Positions 49,827 to 61,530 are shown, numbered from the stretch's first letter. The stretch: 64,000 nt of DNA from Typhlomys cinereus (GCA_023101885.1 JALPQD010000005.1:7467584-7531583); one strand, 5' to 3'. Translations and numbers: made by a program. The notes: generated by a model from the sequence alone, not told the origin.

Positions 49827-50384
49827 GGCACAGAGTAATTTCTGTGAAGTAGTTTCATGGAGATTTGCAAAGCCTTATACAAAAAGCAAATTGTCAAAGG
49901 TTCATTGCTGCAGACAGTAACTTCTTTCCAGCAAACCATGTATCAGGAGCCACTCCTTGGATTTCAAACTTTACACGTTGGCAGGGGAGAACCATGAGTG
50001 ACGTTAGGCTGAACCATAACTTAAAGATGGAGTTTAGTATCTGTGATCAAGATACACTTAGAACTTGTGTAGATGTGCAGCCTTAATGACACTGGCTTTA
50101 TACTTCTGAGATGTTTGCAACTCAGCAGTCCACTTACTAGCACCAAGCTTCATTCATGTTCCTCCAAAGACAAAGAACCTAATCATAATAATTAATAAAA
50201 ATACAATGATAATTCTCATTTGTCAGAACATATGTTCCAAAAGAGTACAATTGATGTCTTCAAAGGGTTCTTCAGGTTCTCAGAAGAAACAACCAAAAGA
50301 AATAATCTTGCTTGAACTGATCTACCATTTGTAGTCAGTATGCCCATTACCTTCTTAGTTATTTTAATTTTAATTAATTTCTTT

Positions 50385-50560
50385 TTAGATCTAGAGATGA
50401 GACAGACAGAGGAGAACCTACCGACGCTGGCACACATGCCACAGTATGCATCTGGGGGTCAAAGGACAACTCCCAGAATTTGGCTAAGTCCACCAGGTAA
50501 AATCTGGAAAATGAACTCAGCTGTCTAGGTTTGAGCACAGTCATCCCACCAGCCTAGGTC
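50385..50560 (-). mobile_element. B3/B2-type SINE fragment, antisense
   Basis: GGGGGTCAAAGGACAACTCCCAGAATTTGG, AAAATGAACTCAGCTGTC and CATCCCACCAGCC on the plus strand are the reversed B3 body and head. It is diverged. Confidence 0.75.
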
Positions 50561-51039
50561 TCTCTATTTTTAATAGGGTGCTTTCTTGCTTTCTAGAAAG
50601 TTCTTGAACTTGCATGGTAAGTGATTTAACCACTGAGCCTTCTGTCCAGGACCAATAATTTTAAAAATGTTAACAGTACGTCATAAGATGCCAGTAGTAA
50701 CAATACATTTACTAAAGCAAGCTTGCAGTAATGTTCGCGAAAAGTTAATGTGATCACCAGTGTAGCCACATGTTGCTATCTACCTTAAATCGATCCTACT
50801 ATGATCTGTCCATTTCTACTGAAGTTTCAGCACATACTGGAATCTTTTTGGATCCTGAGACTAATTGCTACAACCAGATTTATGTGGTGCCCCTGACTGT
50901 CAGCAAGTTTCAGGACCAGCAATAAGGTAAGGTCAGCACCTATGGTATAAGGCTGTAGCTGGCACTGTCTCAGTTTCAAGCCTCTTGCTGGGAAAAAAAA
51001 AAAACCTGATTCAATCAACTTACAGAAACAAAGCAATTT

Positions 51040-51375
51040 TTTTCATGCTCACAACTCCAGGTTACAGTCCATCATGGTCGCTGAGGTACGGGCAGCAGGA
51101 GCAGAAGAAACCGTCCACACTATATCCACAGCAGAAGGCCTAATGCACATCACCTTGTTGCCAGCTTTGGCAAATGCCAACTAGCAACTGTGTCTTTATC
51201 CACCAGTACAGCATTGCTTTCAGATCACAATAGCAAGTCTTCCCACTTTGGTCTAAGCAATTAAGACAGCTTCCTACAGACTTCTCCAGATGCCTGCCTT
51301 AGCTAAATAATTCTTCATAGGGGTACCCAGAAGCCCACCTTATGAGTATAAGTTGACAGATGAGACTAACTGGAA
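51040..51375 (-). mobile_element. MaLR-type LTR fragment (rodent MT/ORR1-like), antisense
   Basis: The plus strand carries CTCACAACTCCAGGTTACAGTCCATCATGGTC..., AGCAGGAGC, AGTCTTCCCACTTTGG, GACTTCTCCAGATGCC and AAGTTGACAGATGAGACTAACTGG. These are landmarks of the reversed non-autonomous ERVL-MaLR LTR that is common in rodents. It is a solo, decayed copy with no internal genes. Confidence 0.75.
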
Positions 51376-52554
51376 CACATTCAGCAATCGGCTTGGGAAC
51401 ATAAAAAGGGATGGGGCAGAAAGAAAAGATTCCTCCAAGGAATGGAGACAAAGATTCCACTCTCAGAGATTGCTCATTACAGAAGTTAAGTTTCAGCTGG
51501 AGAAAAATAGAAGAGGTTCTGTTTCCTGCGTTCCTGAGTATCTAGTCAGTTATTTGTATTCCATACACAAATATTGCATTTTTCACCTACTGAAGAAGTT
51601 ATTAAGTTGCAAAGAGTTTGAGAGTTATTAAAATAGTTATGATTTTTTTAATGTCAGACACAGGGGCATTAAATCTATTTTTGGAAGAAAACTGTTGTCA
51701 ACAACACAGAAAGCTAGCTCCAAATTGAGAAACTGATTTTCCATGTGTGGTGTAAGAGAGGCCAATAGTGGACAGGGGGCGCTTTCTCTTTTTCACTGTG
51801 AATGGTCCTGTTATATGACATTAATTTCCATTTGGAACTGGAACACCGCTCCAAATTGTATATTTGGTACAACAGTATTTGGACCTATGTTCTATGTTCA
51901 TTTTAATAGAACCAAGTAGTGAACACCCAGTGGCCCCAGGCGGGAACTTTATTAACACATGTGGGTGCCATGAATCACATGAACCTGACAAGGAATAAGA
52001 GACAAAGCCTTAAGGATAATTTGTTAAAATATGAACTACTGTGCTCCAACCTCACTTGGAACCATAAAGGAAAGGGAAAGCAAGCTGTGTTTCATGGTAG
52101 ACTCTCCCCAGCCAAGCTCCTGGGGGCTCCGTTCTCTTCCTATGGCATGTCTCAGCCAAGCTCTCCTCCTTGCTGCGCTTGTCAGGCTGGGCTCCCTGGC
52201 CCAGAGCCACCACAGATCCTGAGGAAAAAGGAAATAGGCACAACCCTATCTCTGGTTTTATTTTCATTTATTCTTATTATCATTTATCTTCATTTCTGAT
52301 TCACAGATGGGTCCCTTCCATGTTCTCTCTGAAGCTGGTTCTGGCTTGCTCCAGCAGCCCCTAAGGTCTACCCTCTCCCTGCTCCATACATTACTCCTGG
52401 GAAATTCTATCCACCATTTCAATTGTCCACGTCTGTCCAGATGGTCCAAAATTCTTCATCTCCAAATCTTAGTCCAAAAATTGAATTCATTATTTCTTCT
52501 CAATTTACACTATAAGCAACAAATGTTCATCTGTATTCAACTCCCAAGTCATAT

Positions 52555-52857
52555 ATGCATGTGTACGTTATGCTATGTGTTGTATGTGCACATGTGTGAG
52601 AGTGACAGAGGACAAATTGAAATGTCATTCCTCAGCTGCTATCCACCTTTTTCCCTTTCAGTATGTTTTGTATTATTATTACTGTGTGCTTTTTGTGTAT
52701 GCGGCATACATACTACAGTGCATGTGGAGGTCAGGGGACAACTTTGCAGAGTCAGTTTTCTTCTTCCACTCTGATTTGTGTTCTGGGGATTAAATTCAGG
52801 TCATCAGCTTTCATAGCAAATACCTTTTGCCACTGAGTCAGCTTGCCAGCCCTACTT
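52555..52857 (-). mobile_element. B3/B2-type SINE, antisense
   Basis: GTGCATGTGGAGGTCAGGGGACAACTTTGCAGAGTC, GGGGATTAAATTCAGGTCATCAG and CACTGAGTCAGCTTGCCAGCCC on the plus strand are the clear reversed B3 body and head (52690-52857). The TG-rich left part may belong to it or to a second copy. Confidence 0.87.
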
Positions 52858-53090
52858 TTCTTCTTTGTGAGACAGGGTCCCCCACTGGGTGGGACCTTTA
52901 TAATTAGGTTAGGTGGGCTGATCAGTGAGCCAAGCCTCTATCTCAGCCTTCTCAATGCCAGGTTTGCAAGTGTGGTCTGCCATGCTCAGCTTTTATAAGT
53001 GAGTTCTGGGGATCTAACTCAGGTTTGCATGCTTACAAGGCAAACTGCTTACCAGGGGAAAGCTCTCCTTAGCCCCCCCAGCCATAACTT
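52858..53090 (-). mobile_element. B4-type composite SINE, antisense, abutting the B3
   Basis: TTTGTGAGACAGGGTCCCCC (reversed B1 end), TCAGCCTTCTCAATGCC, GTCTGCCATGCTCAGC, then GGGGATCTAACTCAGG and CAAGGCAAACTGCTTACCAGGG (reversed ID-like head). The order is as expected for reversed B4. Confidence 0.75.
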
Positions 53091-53094
53091 TTAA

Positions 53095-54335
53095 CTTCTC
53101 ATTTACTCATACCCTACCTCCTTCCCCTGGTCTTCACGGTTCCTTCAGACTTTCTTCACAAGATCTTGCTTCCATCTACCTCATTAAATCCATCTTCTGT
53201 ATTTTCACACTGATTCAGCTAAAGAGAAATTTGCCAATGACTGAAATCCATTCAGCATTCTTCCTTTGAAAGTGTAGGATCACTACTCACTGATTTGTCT
53301 TTCTTAAACACTAGGAGAATGTCTTGGTGAGGCCTGTATCATACTCATCTTTATTCCAATGTGATGTTATAGAATTGAGCCTACCAAAAATAGGTTATGA
53401 ATACAGAAACATAGAAATGATTGAGACTGAAACTTACACAATAAAAAAGCTATGTGTAAACCATATATTCCTTAGCATGATCTGTGCTTTATTTTAACTT
53501 TCTCAGGGGACGCATGCTATTTAAAAACAATTAAATAAATCTCATAGCAGATCCATGGGCTCAGTGTCTATTTTCACATTGCACAGGCTTCATGGCCCCT
53601 TCTGCGAGTATGCACCACATTCACCACTTACCACAAAGACGATTTTGAACGTTAAATAAAAATAATGGAAAATGTCTGCAGGTGACAAATTTTAATGCAT
53701 ATTAGTATTTCATCCTTTGTAATACTATGAGCACCTACTACACATCATGTATTTAGAAAAAATTTACTGAAATTCTGAAAAACAAGTCTAATAATTCTTG
53801 TGTTTAACTTCCTTTCATTTCTCTTTCCACACAAGATAAATTTTCTGATTCATAATATTTTCTGGTCTTCAAAAATTGCTCATGGAAAATGACTGCAAAA
53901 TATTTATGTAATTAGGGCAGCTCAACATTTTTCAAAATGGCAAAAATAAACAGCAGTTATAGAACACCTGCTTAAAAGATACTGGAAATAACTGCTTCGT
54001 GCTTCATTAACCAGTATAAACACATTCACCAGTTTAAATCCCCTACTGAATTCAGAATTGTCAATTAGTAATAGAATGGTATTAAACTGCCAAGTGAAGA
54101 AATTTCTGGGCAAAAAAATTTTAAATTGTTATTCTTGGAAAGCAGGTCTACAGGACAAAATAATACCCACACTTTAAGAAGCCTATCATTTTGTTATTAA
54201 GCAAACTCTGTGCTTATTTTAATAAAAAGCTGAGTAAGAGCTTTTCAGATTTTATTTCTCTTTGAGCATTCAATATAGCATGTGAGGTAAGGATGTTTTG
54301 AAAGACGGAAATCAGGTATGGAGTGGAACTATACA
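53095..54335. other. Intronic sequence, no recognised element
   Basis: About 1.2 kb, moderately CT-rich at the left and AT-rich at the right, without a repeat or exon signature I recognise. Confidence 0.45.
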
Positions 54336-54342
54336 ATGCCCG

Positions 54343-54695
54343 GAAGACTGGAGAGATGACTCAATATGTAAACACTTGCCATGCAAATATGAGGATCTGA
54401 GTTCCATTCCAAGAGCCCAGGAAAGTTGGGCACAGCGTGTGTTTCTAAAATCCCAGGGGTTCTCCAGTGAGCTGCTAGGCAGCAAGAGGAGAACCCCAGA
54501 AGCTCACAGGACAGCCAGCCTGAAGTACTCAGTGGCAAGATCCTATCTCAAGCACCATGATGCCACTTTGGCTGTGCTCTCTGTTGTGCGTGGCCAATCA
54601 GCGAGGAAAAGGACCAACAGCTGAGGATGTCCTTTCACCTCCACAGGCACACCTGCGGCACATGCGTGCACACACACATATGTACACGCGACATC
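54343..54695 (+). mobile_element. B4-like composite SINE, ~350 bp
   Basis: GACTGGAGAGATGACTCAATATG and GATCTGAGTTCCATTCCAAGAGCCC form the head. A B1-like middle follows (AAAGTTGGGCACAGCGTGTGTTTCTAAAATCCCAGG). The distal part (GATGTCCTTTCACCTCCACAGGCACAC) ends in CA-rich sequence. Confidence 0.8.
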
Positions 54696-55220
54696 ACTGA
54701 GACTTCAAGCTTACTCACAACCCTGAGGCTTGACAGTGATAGTTCAGCGATGACGGCTTGGATGAAATGAAAACAGATCACCATGAAACTGAGCAGTTAG
54801 AAAGGCCAGCACAACAAAACGAAGTTAAAGCTTAACACTGCTGGTGGAAGCATTGGTTAAACACCCTGCACCGCCTTCAGAAGTAAAGAAGACCTACTAG
54901 TCACAGTACAGCATGCTACAGTTCAGATTTTCCTTCGAGGTATCAGGTTTCTCCTAATTTTATTTGTCTTTTCTGAGGATGGAAAGAGATATCCTAGAAA
55001 GGACACACTGCATACCAGTAGCACATCCATAGGTCTGCCCGCATCATTTAGCCATCTTAATGAGTTTAAATAAGCACTTAACATTTTTCAGCCTAGTCTT
55101 TGTCATGACTGAAATGAAATTTGAGCCATCCACAAGTACATGGTAAAAATCCAATGCAATAAGCAGGAGAGCTCTGGGAACTGTCAACACTGCACAGCAA
55201 GGAGAGACACGATCCCAACA

Positions 55221-56240
55221 TCTAGTGTGCAAAGAATAGGGGAGAGAAGAGCCTTATGCAGCCACGCATGCATTCGCTGGACAGACAAACAGAAGCACTA
55301 GCCACGCGTTACGCAGTAAGAAGATATGTAATCCCTGTGTCTAGTGTGCAAAGAATATGGAGAAAGAAAGCCTAGTGCATTCACATGTGCAGTCACTCAA
55401 CAGATACATAGTGAATTCTAAGTAAATGCCAGGCACCATCGAGAAGCTGGTAACAAGGATAAGGAAAGAAAAAAAAAAGGATGAATAAAACACAAAAATT
55501 CCTACACTGCTGGGTTTTATATTCTCTTGTGAAAAAGGCAGACAATGAACAAATTGCGAGCAAAAGGAGTATATCAGTAGCAAGTTCTGCGAACAGCCAA
55601 GCAAGGAAGTCTAAGAAGAGTTAGATAAAAGACAGGTTAGCGTTTTAAATGGTGTTCCTGGAGGACAGCTTTGCCAAGATGACAGTTGAACAAAGGGAAT
55701 TCTGCCAGTCGCAAGTAAGTTGGAAAATTGCTGGAAGATTCTAGGCACAAGAAGTCTGAAGGAGTCTTCGTCTGTGACATTAAGAAAAGGCTGCACTAGG
55801 CAAAAGCACAAGCACATAAGCACTGGCTTCTTCCAAGGTCCTGTCCCTGGCCAGGCGAGAGACGGGAAAGCAGTCAAAGACTCTCAACATTTCACTCTAA
55901 ACCAAAGTGTGACTGGAAAAAGTTTAGTGAACAGGTCTGGAAGACAAAATCATAATTTTGGTCATCAGCATGTTATATTTGAAATGCCTTCTGGACACAC
56001 AAGAGGAGGTGTGCAGCAGCTATTTGATTATCAAAGCAGTGTCAGAAGGAAGAGACGAACCTGGGAGTCAGCTGGCTCATGATCCTACTAAGAGAATGCT
56101 GCTAAGAGAATAGAAACACATCACTAAGGGGCCATTTTGGAAGAAGTGGGGTGGTCTGAAAGGGAAGAAGGAAATTGGGGAGGGAAGGATAGAGACAGAG
56201 AAAGGTAGAAAGCACTGATAGGTAGGGACTCGAGGGAGAT
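55221..56240 (+). mobile_element. Ancient mammalian interspersed repeat, with a duplicated left end
   Basis: In order, the landmarks are AATGCCAGGCACCATC, GATGAATAAAACACA, GGGTTTTATATTCT..., GGCAGACAATGAACAAA, then TTTGAAATGCCTTCTGGACACACAAGAGGAGGTG and GATTATCAAAGCAGTGTCAGAAGG. This matches a long, old repeat found across mammals whose family name I cannot give with confidence. At its left, a segment starting TCTAGTGTGCAAAGAATA occurs twice (55221 and 55340, period 119 bp) with heavy drift between copies. Confidence 0.6.
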
Positions 56241-56280
56241 GATGACAAACAGAAGCAGGAAGATATACCATTGGGGCAGG

Positions 56281-56305
56281 AAAAAAAAAAAAAAAAAAAA
56301 AAAAA
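56281..56305. repeat. 25-bp poly-A run
   Basis: 25 consecutive A residues in a G-rich context. It could be a retroposon tail, but no recognisable element precedes it. The long minus-strand frame across it is not a gene. Confidence 0.95.
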
Positions 56306-56676
56306 CAAGGTGTTTTGGTGCCCTGGATACTAGAGAAGAAAATCTTCCAGGAAAGAGAGGCGGACTGTGTTGTCCAGAGCCAAAAATACAGCAATGGAGT
56401 GGGGGTTCTTACTGGGGGACCTTCTGGGGGTGTGGCTGAGGGACACCACGCCCATGCCTTTCCCTCCACTAGTGGAATGCACAGAGAAGGCTGTACAGTG
56501 TCACCACCTAAACATGGGCAGGGCACTGTCCAGTCATTTCCTGTGCCCTTAGTCTTCCAAACTTGGATCATAGCATGACTTGCTGTGGATTTCTTTGGGT
56601 TTCCACTAGGTTTTCAAATCTTCAGGTTATTCATTTTATCAAATGTAAGAGGCTCAATCTCACCTTTACTTTTTCA

Positions 56677-56995
56677 AAAATTTTTTGTTGTTGGAGCTAG
56701 AGAGGTGGCTCAGGGGTTAAGCTTCTGCCTTGCAGGCGGAAGGTCCTGAGTTCGGATCCTAGACCCTACGTATAGACAGATGCCAGGCAGAAGCGCGGGC
56801 GCCTGCGTTTCTGGTCCTGGTAGGGCGGAGCCTGTGAATCCCGGGGCAGAGTAAACAAGGAGGAGGTGGAGGCATCCATGGTGGTTCCTGAATTCGTCCG
56901 TGGTTCTACACACACACACGCACACACACATACACGCACAATTGAATACATAATAAATAATAATAAAAAAAATTTTTATAAAATTTTTGTTGTTG
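56677..56995 (+). mobile_element. Young tRNA-headed CA-tailed SINE with target-site duplication
   Basis: The element is at about 56694-56980. The head reads GAGCTAGAGAGGTGGCTCAGGGGTTAAG with box B GAGTTCGGATCCTAG. The body has GGGCGGAGCCTGTGAATCCCGG, AAGGAGGAGGTGGAGGCATCC and GAATTCGTCCGTGGTTC, then (CA)n and an A-rich tail with AATAAATAA. It is flanked by AAATTTTTTGTTGTTG and AAATTTTTGTTGTTG, which differ by one T. Confidence 0.95.
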
Positions 56996-57099
56996 TTCCT
57001 GCTCTTTCCTTTCACGTGGCATGGAACAGACATGGAATTAAGTACTCTCTGTTGACTATCACACATGGGAAAGGGGCCCAGCCTGCTACAGGAATCGGC

Positions 57100-58250
57100 T
57101 AGCTAGCAGAGATGAATGAAATGACTTCTTAGATGACCTTCTGTCTCCACTCCAGCTGAGGTGTAGGGGCATCTCTTTATCTGAAGACAGGGTGGAAGTG
57201 GAGGTTCCCCACTTACCTCTCTTGGAGAGCCTGGGAAAAGGGTTACTGTATTATGATTTCTGTAACATCTGGCCAGAGTACATCAGTGCTTGCCTAAGAG
57301 CTGTTCCTCTCACTGAAATGTTCTTTAATGGTTCTCCAGCAAGAGAGAGAAGGCTTTCTGTTGGGACCGGATGGATGTCTGCATGTATCTGCACATGAGA
57401 ACATATGCATGTACAAGCATGTCTTCCTATCAGCATTTCCATGCATTCTTTTGCTTCAAGTCTGGATATGTACAGAAAGAAAATTCTAGCAGCTATGCTG
57501 GGCTTCACACCCTACATATGAAGCTTGTCTACTTTAAATTTTCTTAATATATGTCTTATAATACAAAGCTTGTTAACTTAGGCCAGTGATAATAAGACAA
57601 AAAGTATGAAAAGTCATCAATAAAAAAATTATGTCATCTGATAATTTTGCTAAAATCTTTGCATAAGCACAGAACATATTGACAAATAGTCACACCAATA
57701 AATCTTATCATATTTACTGAGATTATTTTAGCATAAGTTGAAAGCTTTCCAATAATTTCCACTTTTATTTGTTAATTGAGAATAGCTGAAATACATGAAA
57801 GTGTTAAAAAACAAAAATGACACCATTGTATTCCTTTGACTATGTTTTATTATCTGTGGAAATGCATAAAGGTACAGTTTTAGACAAATCCACACAATCC
57901 CAATTAGATGTAGCAATACTTCATGCATTTTGCATGTAATGTAAATTGTGAGTTTTTATCCAGATTTATACTTAAAACTAATTTTTAATGGTCACACAAT
58001 TTACCCCTGACTATATTTGCTCTAATTTGCTTAATTGTGACCCAATGGCTGGAATTCAGTGGATTTTCTTCTTCATTTTTTTCTACTTAATAAATAATGC
58101 TTAGGATAATCCTCTTTGTACATAATTAATATTTACCTAATTCTTAATTCTTTCCTTAGGACATATTATTATAAAATGAATTACTGTGTGTGTTTGATAA
58201 TTTAAAGGTATTCTGAGAGCAGAATTATGACTCTGTAAGATTCATACGTT
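57100..58250. other. Intronic sequence, no recognised element
   Basis: GC-moderate at 57.1-57.5 kb, then AT-rich. I see no repeat or exon signature. Confidence 0.45.
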
Positions 58251-58257
58251 GAAACAC

Positions 58258-58377
58258 TAACCCAGAAGTGTAGGCCATTTGCAGCCTGGCATTTTTATGT
58301 GGGATCCAGAATCTGAACTTATGACCTTCTGCTTCAGAGGCAGAGTCTTAACCCGTGAACCATTTCTCCAGCCTATA
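58258..58377 (-). mobile_element. tRNA-headed SINE head fragment, antisense
   Basis: GCCTGGCATTTTTATGTGGGATCCAGAATCTGAACTTATGACCTTC, AGTCTTAACCCGTGAACCATTTCTCCAGCC on the plus strand are the reversed head and box B of the local SINE. The 3' part is missing. Confidence 0.85.
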
Positions 58378-58734
58378 ATTATAGGACCTTTGAATGCTCT
58401 TTCTGCTTCGTTGCTACCTTTGGAAGAAAAGTTTAAAACCATTCTCACAAAAGCGGAAAAGAGGAACATGCGCACACACTCAAATTTATAGTTATGTATC
58501 TTCCATGACATCAGTACATAGCACCACATTGCAATCAATAAGCTAAAACTACGAACTGTCTTGGTAATTATTTGGGAAAAAATGTCAACTTGGGGCAAAT
58601 CCAGTAAAAAGGGAATCTTTTTTTCTTATATTTCTAGATTAGTTACCTCTGCAATAACAGTGTTTAAATATCACCTCATACTTTATACTTATCACCCCAT
58701 GGTGACTTTATGGTCCCCTCCCAAATAAGATTCC

Positions 58735-58822
58735 CAAGTTGGGTGTGACAGCTCACACCTGTAATCTCAGTGCTCATGGGGATGAGACAGAAGGGCTGGT
58801 CACCTAGGCTGTAGAAAGGGTT
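58735..58822 (+). mobile_element. B1-like SINE fragment
   Basis: TTGGGTGTGACAGCTCACACCTGTAATCTCAGTGCTCATGGGG resembles the first half of B1. It is short and truncated by the microsatellite. Confidence 0.75.
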
Positions 58823-58824
58823 TC

Positions 58825-58850
58825 TCTGTGTGTGTGTGTGTTTCTCTCTG

Positions 58851-58881
<31 letters not shown>

Positions 58882-58885
58882 CACG

Positions 58886-58940
<55 letters not shown>
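58825..58940. repeat. Compound (TG)n(TC)n(CA)n microsatellite
   Basis: A (TG)n start, a CTCTCTGT middle, and ~30 CA units to 58940. CpG-containing ACGCACGCGCGCAC lies at 58882-58896. Confidence 0.96.
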
Positions 58941-58942
<2 letters not shown>

Positions 58943-59390
58943 AGCAATCGGAAATTTCTGAGAAAATCCTTTGCTTCTGTTTCTCCCGGGAGCCTTAGAT
59001 TACTACATCTGTCCACTAAACACCTAAATCCACATGTTCCTGGAGAGTCTCAAATGTGCAGACGGCCACGTCCACCACGTCACCCAGTTAGACTGCACAC
59101 GTGGAGTTGCAATACTACCTTATGATGTCATTGCACAAAACAAGTTTAAGAGGCATCTTAAAGATTTTAAAAAATAAAACTAAAATTATACTGTTTTAAG
59201 TGTTTTGATTGAAAAACATCAATATTATGCACAGTTTTGAGGGTTTTTTCCCCTCATACAAAATATCTGCAATATAAAAAACAAAGCCCTAGTCTGTCCA
59301 TAATTAACTGCATTTTCCAGAGATACATAAAAGATGGGCTTCAGCATATGGACTGAGGTCATTTTCAGCAGGAAATCATGTGTTCATGGT

Positions 59391-59396
59391 ACTTAC
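59391..59396 (-). promoter_or_regulatory. DPYD: 5' splice donor of DPYD intron 2
   Basis: The minus strand reads TGCTCT then GTAAGT. The intron side matches the consensus fully. The exon's -1 base is T, not G, so recognition relies on the intron side. Confidence 0.95.
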
Positions 59397-59507
59397 AGAG
59401 CAATTCTTGTCGGAGTTTCTTTTCCAGTGCTTCTTGTCTAGTTTCTTGGTGGCAGTGGAACGCAGAGTTGCATGAGTTTGCACTCGAGGATTTAAAGCCA
59501 GGATACT
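59397..59507 (-). CDS. DPYD: DPYD exon 2 (internal coding exon, dihydropyrimidine dehydrogenase)
   Basis: This is the second coding exon of dihydropyrimidine dehydrogenase. Seen in sequence: on the minus strand a pyrimidine-rich tract and TTCAG acceptor precede 111 nt that read open in one frame, starting S-I-L-A-L-N-P-R and containing QTHATL and [11 protein letters not shown]. The exon ends D-K-N-C-S directly before GTAAGTACC. This corresponds to residues 14-50 of the human protein, and length and phase (0/0) agree with the human exon as I recall it. Differences from human that I can see include Val22, Arg29 and Thr33. More notably, the final codon is TCT (Ser50), where human and rat have Phe. 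The first ~13 codons are in exon 1, outside the window. The exon's last base is T rather than the usual G, but the intron side of the donor is strong. The gene runs right to left across the window. Confidence 0.97.
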
Positions 59508-59526
59508 CTGAAGATGAGAAAAACAA
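59508..59526 (-). promoter_or_regulatory. DPYD: 3' splice acceptor and polypyrimidine tract of DPYD intron 1
   Basis: The minus strand reads TTGTTTTTCTCATCTTCAG immediately before exon 2, a clean polypyrimidine tract and AG. Confidence 0.94.
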
Positions 59527-59615
59527 TATATAATAAGTAATTACATTGACATTGAAAGAAATTAAAATTTGATGTAAAACTTTGCCATTTCTCCCATTAG
59601 ACTCATTTAAGGATG

Positions 59616-59914
59616 AAAATACTCGGGGCTGGAGAGGTGGCTCAGGGGTTAAGCCTCTGCCTTGCAGGCAGAAGGTCCTGAGTTCGGATCCTAGACCCCA
59701 TGTATAGACTCCAGGCAGAATTGGGGGTAGCCTGCGTTTCTGGTCCTGGTAGGGCAGAGCCTGTGAATCCCCAGGCAGAGTAAACAAGGAGGAGGTGGAG
59801 GCAGTCCATGGTGGTTCCCAAATTCGTCCGTGGTTCTACATATGCACATACACATACACACATACATACACACACACGCACAATTGAATAAATAAAAAAA
59901 GAATAAAAATACTC
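59616..59914 (+). mobile_element. Young tRNA-headed CA-tailed SINE 117 bp from DPYD exon 2
   Basis: The element is at 59625-59905 with full head, body (GTAGGGCAGAGCCTGTGAATCC, AGAGTAAACAAGGAGGAGG, CAAATTCGTCCGTGGTTC), CATA/CA tract and AATTGAATAAATAAAAA tail. The direct repeat AAAATACTC is at 59616-59624 and 59906-59914. It is inserted in intron 1, antisense to DPYD, 117 bp upstream of the exon 2 acceptor in the transcript. Confidence 0.95.
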
Positions 59915-60047
59915 AAGATGTGTGTGATAAAAAAGATCACATTTATCAAACCATAATAAAGATGACCCAAAGTTACCAAAACTAAGTAACCGATCTTACA
60001 GTTGGTTCTAATGACAGAATTTATAATGGCAAGATTCCAATACAAAA

Positions 60048-60240
60048 CTACAGACAGGGATCAGCTATACATGGCTGAAGGTGCTTGCCACCAAGCCAAA
60101 TGCCCTCAGTTCAATGCTCAGATCCCACGTGGTGGAAAACAGAGAACTCCACTGTATTGTCCTCTGACCTCTATACGTGCAGCTTTTCATGGGAACACCA
60201 CACACATATGCTCGTACCACGTAAGTGAATAAAATGTTTT
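60048..60240 (+). mobile_element. B3/B2-type SINE
   Basis: ATGGCTGAAGGTGCTTGCCACCAAGCC, AATGCTCAGATCCCACGTGGTGGAA, TTGTCCTCTGACCTCTATACGTGC and a GAATAAAATG end are B3 landmarks. Confidence 0.87.
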
Positions 60241-60244
60241 AATT

Positions 60245-61440
60245 TTTCTTTAAATACAGATGAAACAAATGAGAATCAATTTTTAAGAAAAAAATAAGGA
60301 TCATAAAACACCAGTCGTATGAAGTGATCATATTTAGTGATTGGAATAATTTCTATTATACTTCTGAGAAGTCTCAAAACAATTCTTAATAAAAAATCAT
60401 TGAGAAATAATAAACCAATATGATCAACAGATGCCTTAAAACTACTTTTCAGCAGAAAGAAGGATTCAGGTGACAACTACTTCAGTTTAACCTAAACAGC
60501 ATCATTTGCTTGTGCTTTTTTTTCAATATCCTTCAACAACTTTTAACATATTTAAAATCCAAAAGACACAGAAAAACAGCACAGAGGTTTGCAATAGCTG
60601 AAGAACTCACTCATGGAAAAGGGGCTTAATTTATTTTGAATTAATATAGAATGTAAAACAGATTGTTGAAATTGAATTTGGTAGACTTTGACTCAGATAT
60701 ACGTAAAAGACATTAGGCAAAAATTGATCAAGAAATCACAGAAACAACCTTCACCAACCCATGTTCAGTGATATCTCAAATATCCTCCATAAAGTCTCCC
60801 TGACTACCCCAGAGCTGCCTTGGTTCTAGAACACACTTCCAAGTCAGCCAGCAACCCAAGCAGCAACTCAACCAGCAACTCAAGCAGCAACCACTGTTTA
60901 AGGAAGCTTTTTCCTTCTGAACTGTGAAGATTTGGAGTTGAAGATTCACAGATTTCGCTTCTAATCTTTGAGTGTCTGATACCCAACACCAAGCAGGCAG
61001 CCCATGCTCATGCCTGCAAAATAAATGATTCAAAATTGTGAATTTGGTTTTTCATATCTACTGGTCACATAAGTCTCAGTGAACCACTTATGCTTTTTGA
61101 TCTTTGGTTCCCTCACATGCAAAATGTGGCAAAAACCAAGGTCAAGAGAACACAGTAAGAAATAAACGAAATGCATGACACAACATGCTGCCAAAACTAT
61201 AAACACCCCTCAAAAACCAAAGTAGAGTGAAAATGGAATCCAGAGGCTATGAGCACAGCAATTCTCTGTGCATGATTTACTCATGCAGCAACTGGGTAAG
61301 AATTCCTCAGGATCCTGAGAATGAAATTCCTTTTGCATTTGACCAAGTCCAGGATCATCTACCCAGATTAGACTAAGATTCTCTTAAAATTAACATTCTT
61401 CTTTTTTAAATATTAAAATAAATATATAATCAGTTTTTAA
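60245..61440. other. Intronic sequence with a short CAGCAAC-type repeat
   Basis: Largely AT-rich. At 60843-60893 an imperfect CAGCAACTCAACCAGCAACTC repeat occurs. No exon signature. Confidence 0.5.
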
Positions 61441-61484
61441 AAATTTTTAAATAAATCTTATTATTTATTTATTTATTTTTAATT

Positions 61485-61492
61485 TATTTTCG

Positions 61493-61530
<38 letters not shown>

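Noticed and set aside
51040..51375. Possible complete endogenous retrovirus
   Set aside because: Only MaLR LTR-type sequence is present here and at 63.4-63.9 kb. The two are in opposite orientations, 12 kb apart, with DPYD exon 2 and SINEs between them and no gag or pol reading frames.
51919..52299. 126-codon plus-strand open frame
   Set aside because: No recognised domain. Several overlapping frames on both strands suggest chance in a GC-moderate stretch.
56077..56571. 164-codon minus-strand open frame with a poly-Phe run
   Set aside because: It crosses the 25-bp poly-A run. No homology is recognised, and it overlaps other frames on both strands.
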